In this document: in pieces, positions 49,684 through 59,866 of the stretch
Numbering within the stretch: the first letter of the stretch is position 1
Layout of the letters: every line of letters begins with the position of its first letter
Assembly: GCF_020510705.1 (NCBI RefSeq)
Contig: NZ_CP075184.1
Coordinates: 1,178,001-1,242,000 of the forward strand
Length of the DNA stretch: 64,000 bases
Origin: Acidovorax radicis
GTDB taxonomy: Bacteria; Pseudomonadota; Gammaproteobacteria; Burkholderiales; Burkholderiaceae_C
Direction: 5' to 3'
The notes under the pieces: generated by a model
Database searches by the model: none
Told to the model about the DNA's origin: nothing
The model's input: only the letters and a program-made list of their open reading frames with translations
Position numbers and translations under genes: made by a program

Positions 49684-49771
49684 GGTGCAGGGCTTTTGTC
49701 GCAGGTCAGGCTGCGGCAGGCGTAGGGCTTTGCCCGGTTTTCTACAATCGGGGCAGTTTATCGGGACTTTC

Positions 49772-50236
49772 ATGACCACTACTGCCACCCCCCTTCCCAC
49801 CGTTCAGCCGGGCTCCTTTCTCACGCTGCATTACCGCCTGGCGGGCCCGGCGGGGGATGTGATCAACACATTTGTCGACAAACCCGCCACCTTGTCCATG
49901 GGCAGCGGCCAGTTGTCGCCCGCCATGGAGCAACACCTGCTGGGCCTGACCGAGGGCACGCGCACCACGTTCGAGCTGCCTGCGGGCGAGGCCTTTGGCG
50001 AGCGCAATGCCGACATGCAGCAGTGGGTGGCGAAGAAGCTGCTCAACGAACTGGGTGACCCCGACGAAAAATACAGCGTGGGCGATGTGGTGCAGTTCCC
50101 CACGCCCGACGGGCAAGGCAGCTATGCGGGTGTGGTGCTGCAGGTGCGTGAGGATGGCGCGGTGCGGTTTGACTTTAACCACCCCCTGGCCGGCCAGCCG
50201 GTGACGTTCGAGGTCGAGCTGATCGGGGTGCTGTGA
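49772..50236 (+). CDS. fkpB: FKBP-type peptidyl-prolyl isomerase, FkpB/SlpA type
   Basis: A 154-residue SlyD/SlpA-type prolyl isomerase. It opens with [24 protein letters not shown] and has the flap-insert region (about 75-125) of this family. There is no histidine-rich tail as in SlyD. TACAAT lies at 49743-49748 in the divergent gap with radC and may be a -10 box, but no good -35 box is at the right distance. Its stop overlaps the ispH start (TGATG), and fkpB-ispH pairing is conserved in proteobacteria. Confidence 0.92.
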   Translation: MTTTATPLPTVQPGSFLTLHYRLAGPAGDVINTFVDKPATLSMGSGQLSPAMEQHLLGLTEGTRTTFELPAGEAFGERNADMQQWVAKKLLNELGDPDEKYSVGDVVQFPTPDGQGSYAGVVLQVREDGAVRFDFNHPLAGQPVTFEVELIGVL

Positions 50237-51231
50237 TGCAGTCCCCTCAGGAGATCCTGCTGGCCGAGCCGCGCGGCTTTTGTGCGGGCGTGGACCGCGC
50301 CATCGAGATCGTCGAGCGTGCCATCCAGAAGTTTGGCGCGCCGATCTACGTGCGCCATGAGATCGTGCACAACACCTACGTGGTGAACGACCTCAAGGCC
50401 AAGGGCGCGATCTTCATCGAAGAGCTGGCCGATGTGCCGCCCGGCGCCACGCTGGTCTTCAGCGCCCATGGCGTGAGCAAGGCCGTGCAGCAAGAGGCCG
50501 TGGCACGCGGCTTCAGCATTTTTGACGCCACCTGCCCGCTGGTGACCAAGGTGCACGTCGAAGTGGCCAAGCTCGCCAAAGAGGGCTACGAGTTCATCAT
50601 GATCGGCCACAAGGGCCACCCCGAGGTCGAAGGCACCATGGGCCAGCTCGACCATGGCATTCACTTGGTGGAAGACGTGGCCGACGTGGCCCGCGTGCAG
50701 CCCGCACAAACCGACAAGCTGGCGGTGGTGACGCAGACCACCCTCAGCGTGGACGATGCGGCAGAAATATCGGCCGCGGTGCGGGCGCGTTTCCCGAAGG
50801 CCCGCGAGCCCAAGCAACAAGACATCTGCTACGCCACCCAGAACCGCCAGGACGCCGTCAAGGTGCTGAGCCCGCAGGTGGATGTGGTCATCGTGGTGGG
50901 CAGCCCCACCAGCTCCAACAGCAACCGCCTGCGCGAGTTGGCTGCCAAGCTCGGCACCACCGCTTACATGGTGGACAGCGCTGAAGAGCTGCGCGGCGAA
51001 TGGTTTGACGGCACAGCCCGCGTGGGCCTGACCGCAGGGGCCTCGGCCCCGGAAGTGCTGGTGCAGCAGGTCATCGACCGCATCAAGGCGCTGGGCGCCG
51101 TCTCGGTGCGCACCATGGCGGGCATCGAGGAAACCGTGAAGTTCCCCCTGCCCAAGGGGCTCAAGATCGATGCGGCCACGGGCTTGAGCATCACCGAGCG
51201 CGCGCCAGAGACAGGGCCTGGGGGGCATTGA
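50236..51231 (+). CDS. ispH: 4-hydroxy-3-methylbut-2-enyl diphosphate reductase IspH
   Basis: Last step of the MEP isoprenoid pathway: HMBPP to IPP and DMAPP. It has 331 residues. The three 4Fe-4S cysteines are seen in [23 protein letters not shown] and the third-domain segment [23 protein letters not shown], and the catalytic glutamate region corresponds to [10 protein letters not shown]. It starts on the ATG that overlaps the fkpB stop. Confidence 0.96.
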   Translation: MQSPQEILLAEPRGFCAGVDRAIEIVERAIQKFGAPIYVRHEIVHNTYVVNDLKAKGAIFIEELADVPPGATLVFSAHGVSKAVQQEAVARGFSIFDATCPLVTKVHVEVAKLAKEGYEFIMIGHKGHPEVEGTMGQLDHGIHLVEDVADVARVQPAQTDKLAVVTQTTLSVDDAAEISAAVRARFPKAREPKQQDICYATQNRQDAVKVLSPQVDVVIVVGSPTSSNSNRLRELAAKLGTTAYMVDSAEELRGEWFDGTARVGLTAGASAPEVLVQQVIDRIKALGAVSVRTMAGIEETVKFPLPKGLKIDAATGLSITERAPETGPGGH

Positions 51232-51273
51232 GCCGCGAGGGGCCGCCGTCTCTTCGGCACCTGTCGAGATTCA

Positions 51274-51338
51274 ATTGCTTCTTTATTGATAGCTGCTAGC
51301 GCTTGTTGGGTAAGCGCTAGAGCCTCATTTGACTCATA
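51274..51338 (+). repeat. Palindromic repeat, copy 11
   Basis: ATTGCTTCTTTATTG, ATAGCTGCTAGCGCTTG, spacer, AAGCGCTAGAGCC and TCATTTGACTCAT. It separates the convergent ispH and CBS-protein genes. Its right half is nearly identical to the copy inside metG (GCGCTTGTT, GAGCCTCA). Confidence 0.88.
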
Positions 51339-51370
51339 TTGTTGTCGCCACGGCCTGCACTGACCGGCCT

Positions 51371-52081
51371 CTACAGCGACACTGCCGGACCGCTCCACAG
51401 ATCCAGCGGTGGGTCGGCCGCCACCGCGCGCAAGATGTCGGAGCGCGAGATAAAGCCTGCCAGCACCCCCGCTTCATCGGTCACCGCCAGGCCGGGCAGG
51501 CCGGTATCGAGCAGCACGGCGGCCACACGGCGCAATTCGGTGTCGGCGGTAACAGTGGGCACGGGGCTCACCATCACCTCGGACACGGGGCGGCGCGCCA
51601 GCTCGATGGCGGCTTTGACGGCGCCCGGCTCGGGCAACAGATCCAGCGGCGCCATGTCGGCCCGCAGCAGCAGCCCGATCACGCGGCCCAGCGCATCCAC
51701 AACGGGGGCCTGGGCAACCTGGTGTTCGGCCAGGGTCTGCCAGGCGTCGTTGACCCGCTCCTCGGGTGGCACGCTCAGCGCGCTGGTGGTCATCACGTCG
51801 CTCACCAGGGTGAGCGGCTGGCGTGCCTGCTGGGGCCCCTGGCCGGTTTGTGCATAGGCGCTCACGGCGTCCTGCGAGCGCAGGTTGACCGGAGAGGGCA
51901 CGGAGATGGGGTGTGTGTTTGCAGCGGTGGCGGCAGGAGGGTGGAACACCTCCACGGGCGTGTCCAGCGTGCGCGTGCGCAGTGCCTGGGGCCGCTGCAC
52001 GCGGCGTACCGGAGAAATCTGCGCCAGATTCTCCGGCCCCCCCCGGTACATCTGCCCCGACGGGCCAAAAACGAAGAACAT
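51371..52081 (-). CDS. CBS-pair protein with N-terminal extension
   Basis: A 236-residue protein with two CBS motifs in the C-terminal part (about 100-155 and 170-230): VSDVMTTSALSVPPEERVNDA and GLPGLAVTDEAGVLAGFISR. The first 90 residues begin FVFGPSGQMYRGGPENLAQIS and are conserved-looking but of no known domain. A strong AGGAGGT lies 7 bases before ATG 52081, which fixes the start. The gene diverges from the threonine dehydratase-like gene. Confidence 0.85.
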   Translation of the reverse strand: MFFVFGPSGQMYRGGPENLAQISPVRRVQRPQALRTRTLDTPVEVFHPPAATAANTHPISVPSPVNLRSQDAVSAYAQTGQGPQQARQPLTLVSDVMTTSALSVPPEERVNDAWQTLAEHQVAQAPVVDALGRVIGLLLRADMAPLDLLPEPGAVKAAIELARRPVSEVMVSPVPTVTADTELRRVAAVLLDTGLPGLAVTDEAGVLAGFISRSDILRAVAADPPLDLWSGPAVSL

Positions 52082-52283
52082 GCTCGCACCTCCTGCTGGC
52101 AGGCCTGCAAAAAAAGGTGTTTGCACTGGCGGCTGCGCTGACCATGTTATCGGCAGATGCCCGGCACGCTTGCGCGGTGCGGTGTATCGGTGTGTTGCGA
52201 TCGACTCGACATCGCGATCCTTTCGCCAGCACGTGCGGCAGCCTGCCCCTACACTGCCACCCTTTGTCCCACGGAGCCCCCGC

Positions 52284-54576
<2,293 letters not shown>

Positions 54577-54605
54577 AAACCTGGCTATAATCTGAGGCTT
54601 CGAGC

Positions 54606-54695
<90 letters not shown>

Positions 54696-54701
54696 ATGCA
54701 T

Positions 54702-54750
54702 AAGGCTTTGCTGCTATCTAAACAATAGCGTAAAGCCTTTTTGCTTTTTG
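54702..54750 (+). terminator. Terminator after tRNA-Ser (possibly bidirectional)
   Basis: AAGGCTTT (54702-54709) pairs with AAAGCCTT (54732-54739), extended by a GCTAT/ATAGC pair in the loop, and is followed by TTTGCTTTTTG. The A-rich left flank is short, but the stem would also serve the integrase transcript that arrives from the right. Confidence 0.75.
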
Positions 54751-54774
54751 GCGTCTGGTAATTATTTGGACAAC

Positions 54775-55731
54775 TTACCCAATCTTGCGCACGGCGCTGG
54801 TGAGAGCGTCTGTGCTCAAGTGGCTGTAGCGCTGGGTGCTGCGGCTGTCCTTGTGACCCAACACCTTGCCAATGGTGTAAAGCTCGACCCCGGCTTGCAG
54901 CATGGCCGACGCGGTGCTGTGTCGCAGATCGTGGAAGTGCAAGTGCTTGTTGCCGGTGGCGTCCCGCGCCTTGCTCCACGCCCATTGAATGGTAATTTTC
55001 GGGCCAGGCACAAACCGCCGCGCGCACACGGCAACCCTCGGGTGTATCGGGACATGGCGGGGCTGCCCGTTCTTCGTATCGTCCAGCATCCAAACCCCAC
55101 CGACAGGCCTTGCCCGCAGGATCTCAGACAGGCGCATGCCTGAGTAAAACGCGATTCTGATGGCCATGCGGGCTTTGCGATTGGTGCAGGCCCGCGCAAT
55201 CGTCAACATGGTGGCCCGGTCGGCGTAGTGCTGGCGCTCGTTCTTCACCTCGGGCACAACTACCCGCGCGCCGGGGTCATGTTCGCAATACCCCTGTTTC
55301 CATGCGTACCGGCAAGCCGCCGTCAAGTACCGGATACGGTTTCGTATCGAGGCGGGCGCCAATGGCTCGCCCTTGGTTGTGACGGCCTTTTGCGCGTATT
55401 CTTTGCATACCTCTGGCAGCTCCGAGAGCTTGCGCCCCTGGTACACCCAATAGATAAGGGCCAACTCGCGCTCGACGTTGGCCCCTTGTTTCAGCTTCGG
55501 CGCGCGCTCTGTCAGGTAACAAGCGACAGCGTCTTCGACTGAGCGCTCCGGCTTCGTGACGCCTGTAGCTGTTGCATAAAGCCGTGCGGACTCGCTCCGA
55601 TCGTAGGCGTCAGCCTGGGCTCTAGTCCATGTTTGCGGAAGAGCTTTTGTAGCCCGGACTCGCTCGCCATTAATGCGGCGCGAGAACTCGAAAACGTAGC
55701 ACCCGCGCTCTTTGTCTTTGTAGATCGACAT
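54775..55731 (-). CDS. int: Tyrosine-recombinase phage integrase
   Basis: A 318-residue integrase. An N-terminal arm-binding-like domain (IYKDKERGCYVFEFSRRING) and a core-binding SAM-like domain (about 60-150) precede the catalytic domain. The active-site set is Arg in YSGMRLSEILRA, H-x-x-R in HFHDLRHSTASAM, the later His in GKVLGHKDSRSTQRYSHL and the Tyr nucleophile in the same segment. It reads toward the tRNA. Its first 220 bases overlap the excisionase-like gene in another frame. Confidence 0.93.
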   Translation of the reverse strand: MSIYKDKERGCYVFEFSRRINGERVRATKALPQTWTRAQADAYDRSESARLYATATGVTKPERSVEDAVACYLTERAPKLKQGANVERELALIYWVYQGRKLSELPEVCKEYAQKAVTTKGEPLAPASIRNRIRYLTAACRYAWKQGYCEHDPGARVVVPEVKNERQHYADRATMLTIARACTNRKARMAIRIAFYSGMRLSEILRARPVGGVWMLDDTKNGQPRHVPIHPRVAVCARRFVPGPKITIQWAWSKARDATGNKHLHFHDLRHSTASAMLQAGVELYTIGKVLGHKDSRSTQRYSHLSTDALTSAVRKIG

Positions 55732-55877
55732 GACAATTTGTACTCCATGAGATCAGGCTCATCAAAGATCACGCGCTTGCCAATGCGGATGCAAGGGATT
55801 GGGCCGTGTGGGGCCGCGAGTGTATAGACGTGTCGTTTTGACACTTGCAGGAATGCTGCAGCTTCGTCAGCGGTCAT
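55512..55877 (-). CDS. Excisionase/AlpA-type DNA-binding protein
   Basis: A 121-residue protein whose first 50 residues are a MerR-like winged helix-turn-helix of the helix_turn_helix_17 kind (TADEAAAFLQVSKRHVYTLA, then IRIGKRVIFDEPDL). Such proteins direct prophage excision or activate int. The C-terminal 70 residues are encoded inside the int gene in another frame and may be just an overlap tail. GGAGGTCAGG precedes the ATG. Confidence 0.75.
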   Translation of the reverse strand: MTADEAAAFLQVSKRHVYTLAAPHGPIPCIRIGKRVIFDEPDLMEYKLSCRSTKTKSAGATFSSSRAALMASESGLQKLFRKHGLEPRLTPTIGASPHGFMQQLQASRSRSAQSKTLSLVT

Positions 55878-55889
55878 CCTGACCTCCAG

Positions 55890-55917
55890 AAAGAAAAATG
55901 CCCGCGTGGTGCGGGCA
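55890..55917 (-). terminator. Terminator downstream of rdgC
   Basis: On the minus strand TGCCCGC-ACCAC-GCGGGCA is followed by TTTTTCTTT. It ends the rdgC transcript and isolates xis-int. Confidence 0.85.
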
Positions 55918-55939
55918 GGGTGGTTGATGTGGACGACTG

Positions 55940-56866
55940 TCAGGCGGATGTAGCTTCGCGGGCCGCGCTGGCAATGCCGCTCTCTGCCTCTCCGCCCAGC
56001 GCCTCGATCAGATCCGGGATCAGCTTGACCAGCTCGCCCGTGGCAATCGCCACATCGGTGTCAAAGCCGCTGTCGTCGGACTTGGTGCCCTCGAAAACCG
56101 TGTCCAAGAACTGCACCTTGCGCACCTGCAGGCCCTCGGTGAGCAAGAACGAAACCCGGTCATCCCACGTCATCGCCAGCTTGGTTGGCAGCTTGCCCGC
56201 ATCGATGTGGGCCTGCACCTCTTCAATGTCCAGCGGGTGGCGGCCGTAGCGCACAACCGCCTTTTCTTCGCTGGCGCTTTTCAGCTCGCACTCGCGGTCC
56301 ACCGTGAAGCCCACGGGCGGCTCTTGTTCTTTGAGCCAGTGGGCCATGGCCGCCTGCGGGCTGGTCTGCGTGTTGATGAGCGACACCGACAGGCCGGGCA
56401 GGGCTTCGACCAGCAGCGCAACCACTTCGTCCGCGCGGCCCTGGCTGCCGGTGTCCAGCACCAGCAGGCGCGATGCGGTGTCGATCCATATCCACATCGA
56501 GCCCTGCTTGGTGAAGGCCATGGGCAGCAGGTCGAGCTTGGCCTCGTCTTTGAGCTCCTTGCTTTCCTTCTTGCCGGGCTTGCGGCCGGTTTCCTGCTCG
56601 ATGCGCGCGGCCTTTTCTTTCACACGGCGCGCCAGCACGCTGCCAGGCAGCACCTTGGATTCGACCATGAAGCGCAGGATCCACTGGCCACCGACAGATT
56701 CGGCAAGTGGGCCATGTTCGTCGCCACGTGGCGGCACCCAGCCGAGTGATTTTTCTTGCGTAGCGCCACATTCCAGAAAGGGCGCCTTGGCCAGTGCTTC
56801 TTCGACGGCCGGCAGATCGATTGCCCAGTTCTGGGCGATGCGGTAAATGATGAGGCTCTTGAACAT
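55940..56866 (-). CDS. rdgC: Recombination-associated protein RdgC (phage-encoded)
   Basis: A 308-residue ring-shaped DNA-binding protein that modulates RecA in E. coli. The start MFKSLIIYRIAQNW and the segments GWVPPR, GGQWILRFMVESKVLPGSV and GTKSDDSGFDTDVAIATGEL are diagnostic of the family. Its place inside a prophage, with its own terminators on both sides, suggests a phage use, such as shielding ends or controlling recombination with the host. Confidence 0.92.
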   Translation of the reverse strand: MFKSLIIYRIAQNWAIDLPAVEEALAKAPFLECGATQEKSLGWVPPRGDEHGPLAESVGGQWILRFMVESKVLPGSVLARRVKEKAARIEQETGRKPGKKESKELKDEAKLDLLPMAFTKQGSMWIWIDTASRLLVLDTGSQGRADEVVALLVEALPGLSVSLINTQTSPQAAMAHWLKEQEPPVGFTVDRECELKSASEEKAVVRYGRHPLDIEEVQAHIDAGKLPTKLAMTWDDRVSFLLTEGLQVRKVQFLDTVFEGTKSDDSGFDTDVAIATGELVKLIPDLIEALGGEAESGIASAAREATSA

Positions 56867-56880
56867 TTGGTTGTGTCCTT

Positions 56881-56908
56881 AAAAAAGAAAAGCCGCTCAG
56901 TGGCGGCT
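56881..56908 (-). terminator. Terminator at the end of the small-gene operon
   Basis: On the minus strand AGCCGC-CACTGA-GCGGCT is followed by TTTCTTTTTT. It lies directly after the 48-residue gene and just before rdgC, so the operon that starts near 60,435 should end here. Confidence 0.85.
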
Positions 56909-57054
56909 CAGTGAAGTGTGTTGACCGGCTCCGGCTCTTCGGGCTCCGGTAGCTCTGTGTCATCGGCGTCTCGTTCGTCCTGCCATGCGTCACCACGGCA
57001 GAGTTGTTCGAGCGCCTGCTGTTGGGCGCGGCGGGAGCGGGCGGATGGGCTCAT
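56908..57054 (-). CDS. Small phage protein, 48 residues
   Basis: Encodes a basic start (SPSARSRRAQQQALEQ) and a very acidic end (DADDTELPEPEEPEPV), a split-charge composition. The start overlaps the stop of the 62-residue gene upstream (ATGA), and it ends at a terminator, both of which support expression. Function not recognised. Confidence 0.6.
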   Translation of the reverse strand: MSPSARSRRAQQQALEQLCRGDAWQDERDADDTELPEPEEPEPVNTLH

Positions 57055-57239
57055 GGCGTCTCACCTTGTGCTTCTTCGTGCTTCTTCAGGTCTTCGGCAT
57101 CTGCCCAGATGGCAACAGGATTCGTGCCGTCTTCGCAAAAGGTTACAGCCTCAGGCAGTTCATCCATCGCCCAGAACATCCGTGAGCCATCTGGCACGGT
57201 GACGATCCAACCGACTTGAACTTGCTTCTTTGTGGTCAC
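57051..57239 (-). CDS. Small phage protein, 62 residues
   Basis: Begins MTTKKQVQVGWIVTVPDGSR from a GTG that overlaps the previous stop (GTGA). Contains MFWAMDELPEAVTFCEDGTN, likely a compact beta-rich fold. The 4-bp overlaps on both sides show it is part of a coupled operon. No family recognised. Confidence 0.65.
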   Translation of the reverse strand: MTTKKQVQVGWIVTVPDGSRMFWAMDELPEAVTFCEDGTNPVAIWADAEDLKKHEEAQGETP

Positions 57240-57886
57240 GGCTGGCCCCCTTCCTTTGTGATGCCGTGGGCGGCTTCGACACGACGAGCAAGTTCAATAT
57301 CCCTAGCTGCCGACCATGTTTGCTTGTAACCCTCCAATGCCCCGCAATCCTCCATTGCATTCGCATATCGGTCGGCGGAGTCAGCCATCTCCAAAATACC
57401 CTCATCACTCAGCGGCACCGCCCCGGCCTGCGCCTGGGTGGGCTGCGGGGTGGCGAGATCGTCTGCCAACAACCGCGCTGCTTCTGACGCACCATCTTGC
57501 CAACCATTCGCGTATCCGCTGCGCACATCTGGATGCGTGTCGTTCAGCAATTTAAGCGCGTCGAGGGCGTCTTTTTCGGACCTGTAGGCCACCATCAGGC
57601 AGAAGGCTGGAGCATCGCCGCCATCGTCTCGCATCACTGCTGCCGTAATCGCTCCTTTTGGCACCTCGCGTGGCTCTCCCGCTACTACAGGCGAGCCCCA
57701 CTTTGCCAAGACGGCGCGCACCCCGGCTGCTATCTTCCGAGCATCCTGTGAGCCCGAAGTTGTCAAAATATCCTTCGTGCCGCCAAGCCCTCCGCGAAAA
57801 GCTATGAACGCGACGCCTGCGGCTTCAAGTTCGGCAATCAGCTGCGCATCCGAGGGCGCCTCCGTGGGTGTCTTATCTTGGGTCAT
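57236..57886 (-). CDS. Phage hypothetical protein, 216 residues
   Basis: Soluble protein with an N-terminal polar leader, an alpha/beta-looking segment (LIAELEAAGVAFIAFRGG) and a C-terminal helical part of 'ANGWQDGASEAARLLAD' type that is common in phage early-region proteins. Start at 57886 with AAGGA upstream is preferred; the frame extends to 57934. It overlaps its neighbours by 14 bp upstream and 4 bp downstream. Confidence 0.62.
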   Translation of the reverse strand: MTQDKTPTEAPSDAQLIAELEAAGVAFIAFRGGLGGTKDILTTSGSQDARKIAAGVRAVLAKWGSPVVAGEPREVPKGAITAAVMRDDGGDAPAFCLMVAYRSEKDALDALKLLNDTHPDVRSGYANGWQDGASEAARLLADDLATPQPTQAQAGAVPLSDEGILEMADSADRYANAMEDCGALEGYKQTWSAARDIELARRVEAAHGITKEGGQP

Positions 57887-58148
57887 GTTTTGATTCCTTG
57901 AGGTAAGGCAGCGCCACCATCGTTGGCAGGTCACAGCAAGCGGTTCCTACTATCGCCGCACTGCTCGTCCAGTACGGAACAATATCGACCGGGAAGTCGA
58001 AAGCCTCCGGGTGGGGATCACCTCGGAACCGGATGCGGACCGCCCCGGGCCATTCGGCATAGCTTGCTGCAGCACGGACTGTTGGGGTCGGGAGGCTGAG
58101 TCCACCGATCATTGCTGCAATGCTTACAGACAGTACGTTCTTTTTCAC
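57873..58148 (-). CDS. Small exported phage protein, 91 residues
   Basis: Starts at a GTG coupled to an 18-codon reading frame (GTGA). It has a clear signal peptide: KKNVLSVSIAAMIGGLSLP then TPTVRAAAS. The mature part has RIRFRGDPHPEAFDFPVDIV and a Cys-Cys pair. An exported protein among phage early genes may alter the host envelope, for example superinfection exclusion, but that is inference from the signal only. Confidence 0.58.
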   Translation of the reverse strand: MKKNVLSVSIAAMIGGLSLPTPTVRAAASYAEWPGAVRIRFRGDPHPEAFDFPVDIVPYWTSSAAIVGTACCDLPTMVALPYLKESKHDPR

Positions 58149-58201
58149 GCGCCCTCCTTTTGCGCAGCCCGTGCTGCATCCTTAGGTGTTTGCTCAGTCA
58201 T
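58145..58201 (-). CDS. 18-codon coupling ORF
   Basis: A tiny frame (starts MTEQTPKDAARAA) that overlaps the upstream gene's stop by 8 bp and the next GTG start by 3 bp. Its last codons contain AAAAGGAGGG, the ribosome-binding site of the exported protein. It could be a translated leader or only a chance frame; the perfect fit into the overlap chain is why it is listed. Confidence 0.35.
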   Translation of the reverse strand: MTEQTPKDAARAAQKEGA

Positions 58202-59387
58202 GGGAACCTCCTTGCTTGCGGGCTGCGTCGATGGCGGAGCGTGCGGTGGGGTGCCACAAGCTCGTCATGGCCTGCCAATGGTGCTGCGCGGCTTCTGCAG
58301 GGGCCTCGTCTTGGTAGACCCTCCAAAGCCCAGCCTTTTCGCACTCGACCATGCGCAGACGTGTGGGGTCGCACAGGAATTCCAGCCGCGCCGCATCCTC
58401 CAGCACGCTGTCTGCCGGGGGTGCTGGCTGGGGTGCGGCGGCGATAACTGCACGTTGAACGGACTTGCCGATGGCTGCCGCCCAATTCGTAGTTCCTCTA
58501 ATGCAACGACCTGACAGTGCTTCATCCGCCTGCATCACGACCTTCATCAGCGCGAGACTGTCCAGCGGCCCCGCTGTGATACCCGCTCCCTGTGCCGTGG
58601 TGGTGGTGGCGAGCAGTCGGTTTGCGCTGGCGACCCGCTCGCTCATGCGTTCTTCCCACCCAGGAATGCAGTCGTTATCGCATTCATCGACCAACAACCG
58701 CAATTCGAACTCTGCCGCCGCTGCCCGCTCCAGTGCAGCCAAGAGCCGATCCTTTTGCCCATCGCTCGGCACCACCACCGCTCCCCATGCCGCCCCCGTG
58801 TCTGCCGCCTGGGGCGTGGGGGTGGCGACAGAGGATGCCCAATCACGTAGGGCGCGCAGGTCATTCGTCACCTCGCCTTCCTCATCGCTGAAATGAGCCG
58901 TGTCGCGCAAGCTAGAAATCACGCACATCAGCGCGCCAATGCCCGGGGGCTTCCACGTAGCTGCTGGCTGGGCTGGTGCTTGCCCATGGGATGCAAGCTG
59001 TTCGTCAAACCAGCGCTTGAACGTGATTGAAGCCTTTTCCTTGGGCCACTGGAGTGCGTATTCCTCCTTGTAGCCAATGGCGTCAAGCATCAAGCCTACG
59101 GTTTCCACGTAGTCGTTGTGCTTCTGCTGCAGCGCCGCATATCCCGCCCCCGCTGGCTCTGCGCTGATTGCCTGCGAGGTGAGGGCGGCATCCTTGCGCC
59201 CGTTGTAAGTTTGGATGATGCCGTCTGCAACCATCTGCTCAAGCATGCGCTCGGCCTTGTTGTAGCTGCACCGGCACTTGCGCTGCACGTAGGCGATGCT
59301 GGCTTTCTCCTTAGCGAACTTCACAGCATCGGCGTACAGAGCTTCCGGCAGGTCTGCCGCTCCGCTGGTGGGGGTGGGGTTTGTCAT
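58194..59387 (-). CDS. Phage protein with an N-terminal FtsK-gamma-like winged helix
   Basis: A 397-residue protein. Residues about 15-62 (ALYADAVKFAKEKASIAYVQ, then RKCRCSYNKAERMLEQMVAD and GII) closely resemble the gamma domain of FtsK/SpoIIIE, which reads polar DNA sequences (KOPS). There is no FtsK motor domain. The middle has a helical segment with ECDNDCIPGWEERMSERVAS, and the C-terminus (LEDAARLEFLCDPTRLRMVE onward) is a part common to many phage unknowns. AAGGAG precedes the ATG, which also overlaps the previous stop. It is probably DNA-binding. Confidence 0.68.
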   Translation of the reverse strand: MTNPTPTSGAADLPEALYADAVKFAKEKASIAYVQRKCRCSYNKAERMLEQMVADGIIQTYNGRKDAALTSQAISAEPAGAGYAALQQKHNDYVETVGLMLDAIGYKEEYALQWPKEKASITFKRWFDEQLASHGQAPAQPAATWKPPGIGALMCVISSLRDTAHFSDEEGEVTNDLRALRDWASSVATPTPQAADTGAAWGAVVVPSDGQKDRLLAALERAAAAEFELRLLVDECDNDCIPGWEERMSERVASANRLLATTTTAQGAGITAGPLDSLALMKVVMQADEALSGRCIRGTTNWAAAIGKSVQRAVIAAAPQPAPPADSVLEDAARLEFLCDPTRLRMVECEKAGLWRVYQDEAPAEAAQHHWQAMTSLWHPTARSAIDAARKQGGSHD

Positions 59388-59866
59388 GTTGAAACTCCTT
59401 GAATTGCGCGCGGCTTTCCGTTCTCATAGTGGTATGGGCAGTCAGGCGCCCACGATCCATAGAAGCCGTCCGCAAGGTCTATACAGTGTTTACATCGTTC
59501 ACCCGGTTTGGGCGCAATGTTTGGTTTCGGCTGGGCAGCGCGCTTTGCAAACAGCCAGACGCACTGCACATCGACCAGTCCAGCGTTTGACGGGTGCGGG
59601 TCGTGTATCAGCTTCCCGTCGTTCATGACCACCATGTGCGACGTACCGCGCTCCGTATTCCCAGAGGCGAGATAGTCGGCCTCAAACTCCCGGTTTCCCG
59701 GTAGCATGACGGCGGAATAGCCTTGTGATGATGCGTACTCTTCAAACAGCTCCCACCCTCCATCGTTCATGAAGTGTGGGACTTGCTCTAGAGGCAAACC
59801 AAGAAGAAAACCGACGCAGCATTGCATGCAGTTTGTTGAGCCGATTGCTTGTTTGTAGTGGCTCAC
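59384..59866 (-). CDS. Phage protein of the papain/C39-like peptidase fold
   Basis: A 160-residue protein. The GTG at 59866 overlaps the upstream stop (GTGA) and gives the conserved-looking start SHYKQAIGSTNCMQCCVGFL; longer frames are rejected. The motif order Gln-x-Cys region, a central Trp-rich part and TSHMVVMNDGKLIHDPHP with His and Asp fits a C39/transglutaminase-like catalytic layout (Cys, His, Asp/Asn). Similar proteins are frequent in beta-proteobacterial phages and unstudied. Whether it is an active peptidase is unknown. Confidence 0.62.
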   Translation of the reverse strand: MSHYKQAIGSTNCMQCCVGFLLGLPLEQVPHFMNDGGWELFEEYASSQGYSAVMLPGNREFEADYLASGNTERGTSHMVVMNDGKLIHDPHPSNAGLVDVQCVWLFAKRAAQPKPNIAPKPGERCKHCIDLADGFYGSWAPDCPYHYENGKPRAIQGVST

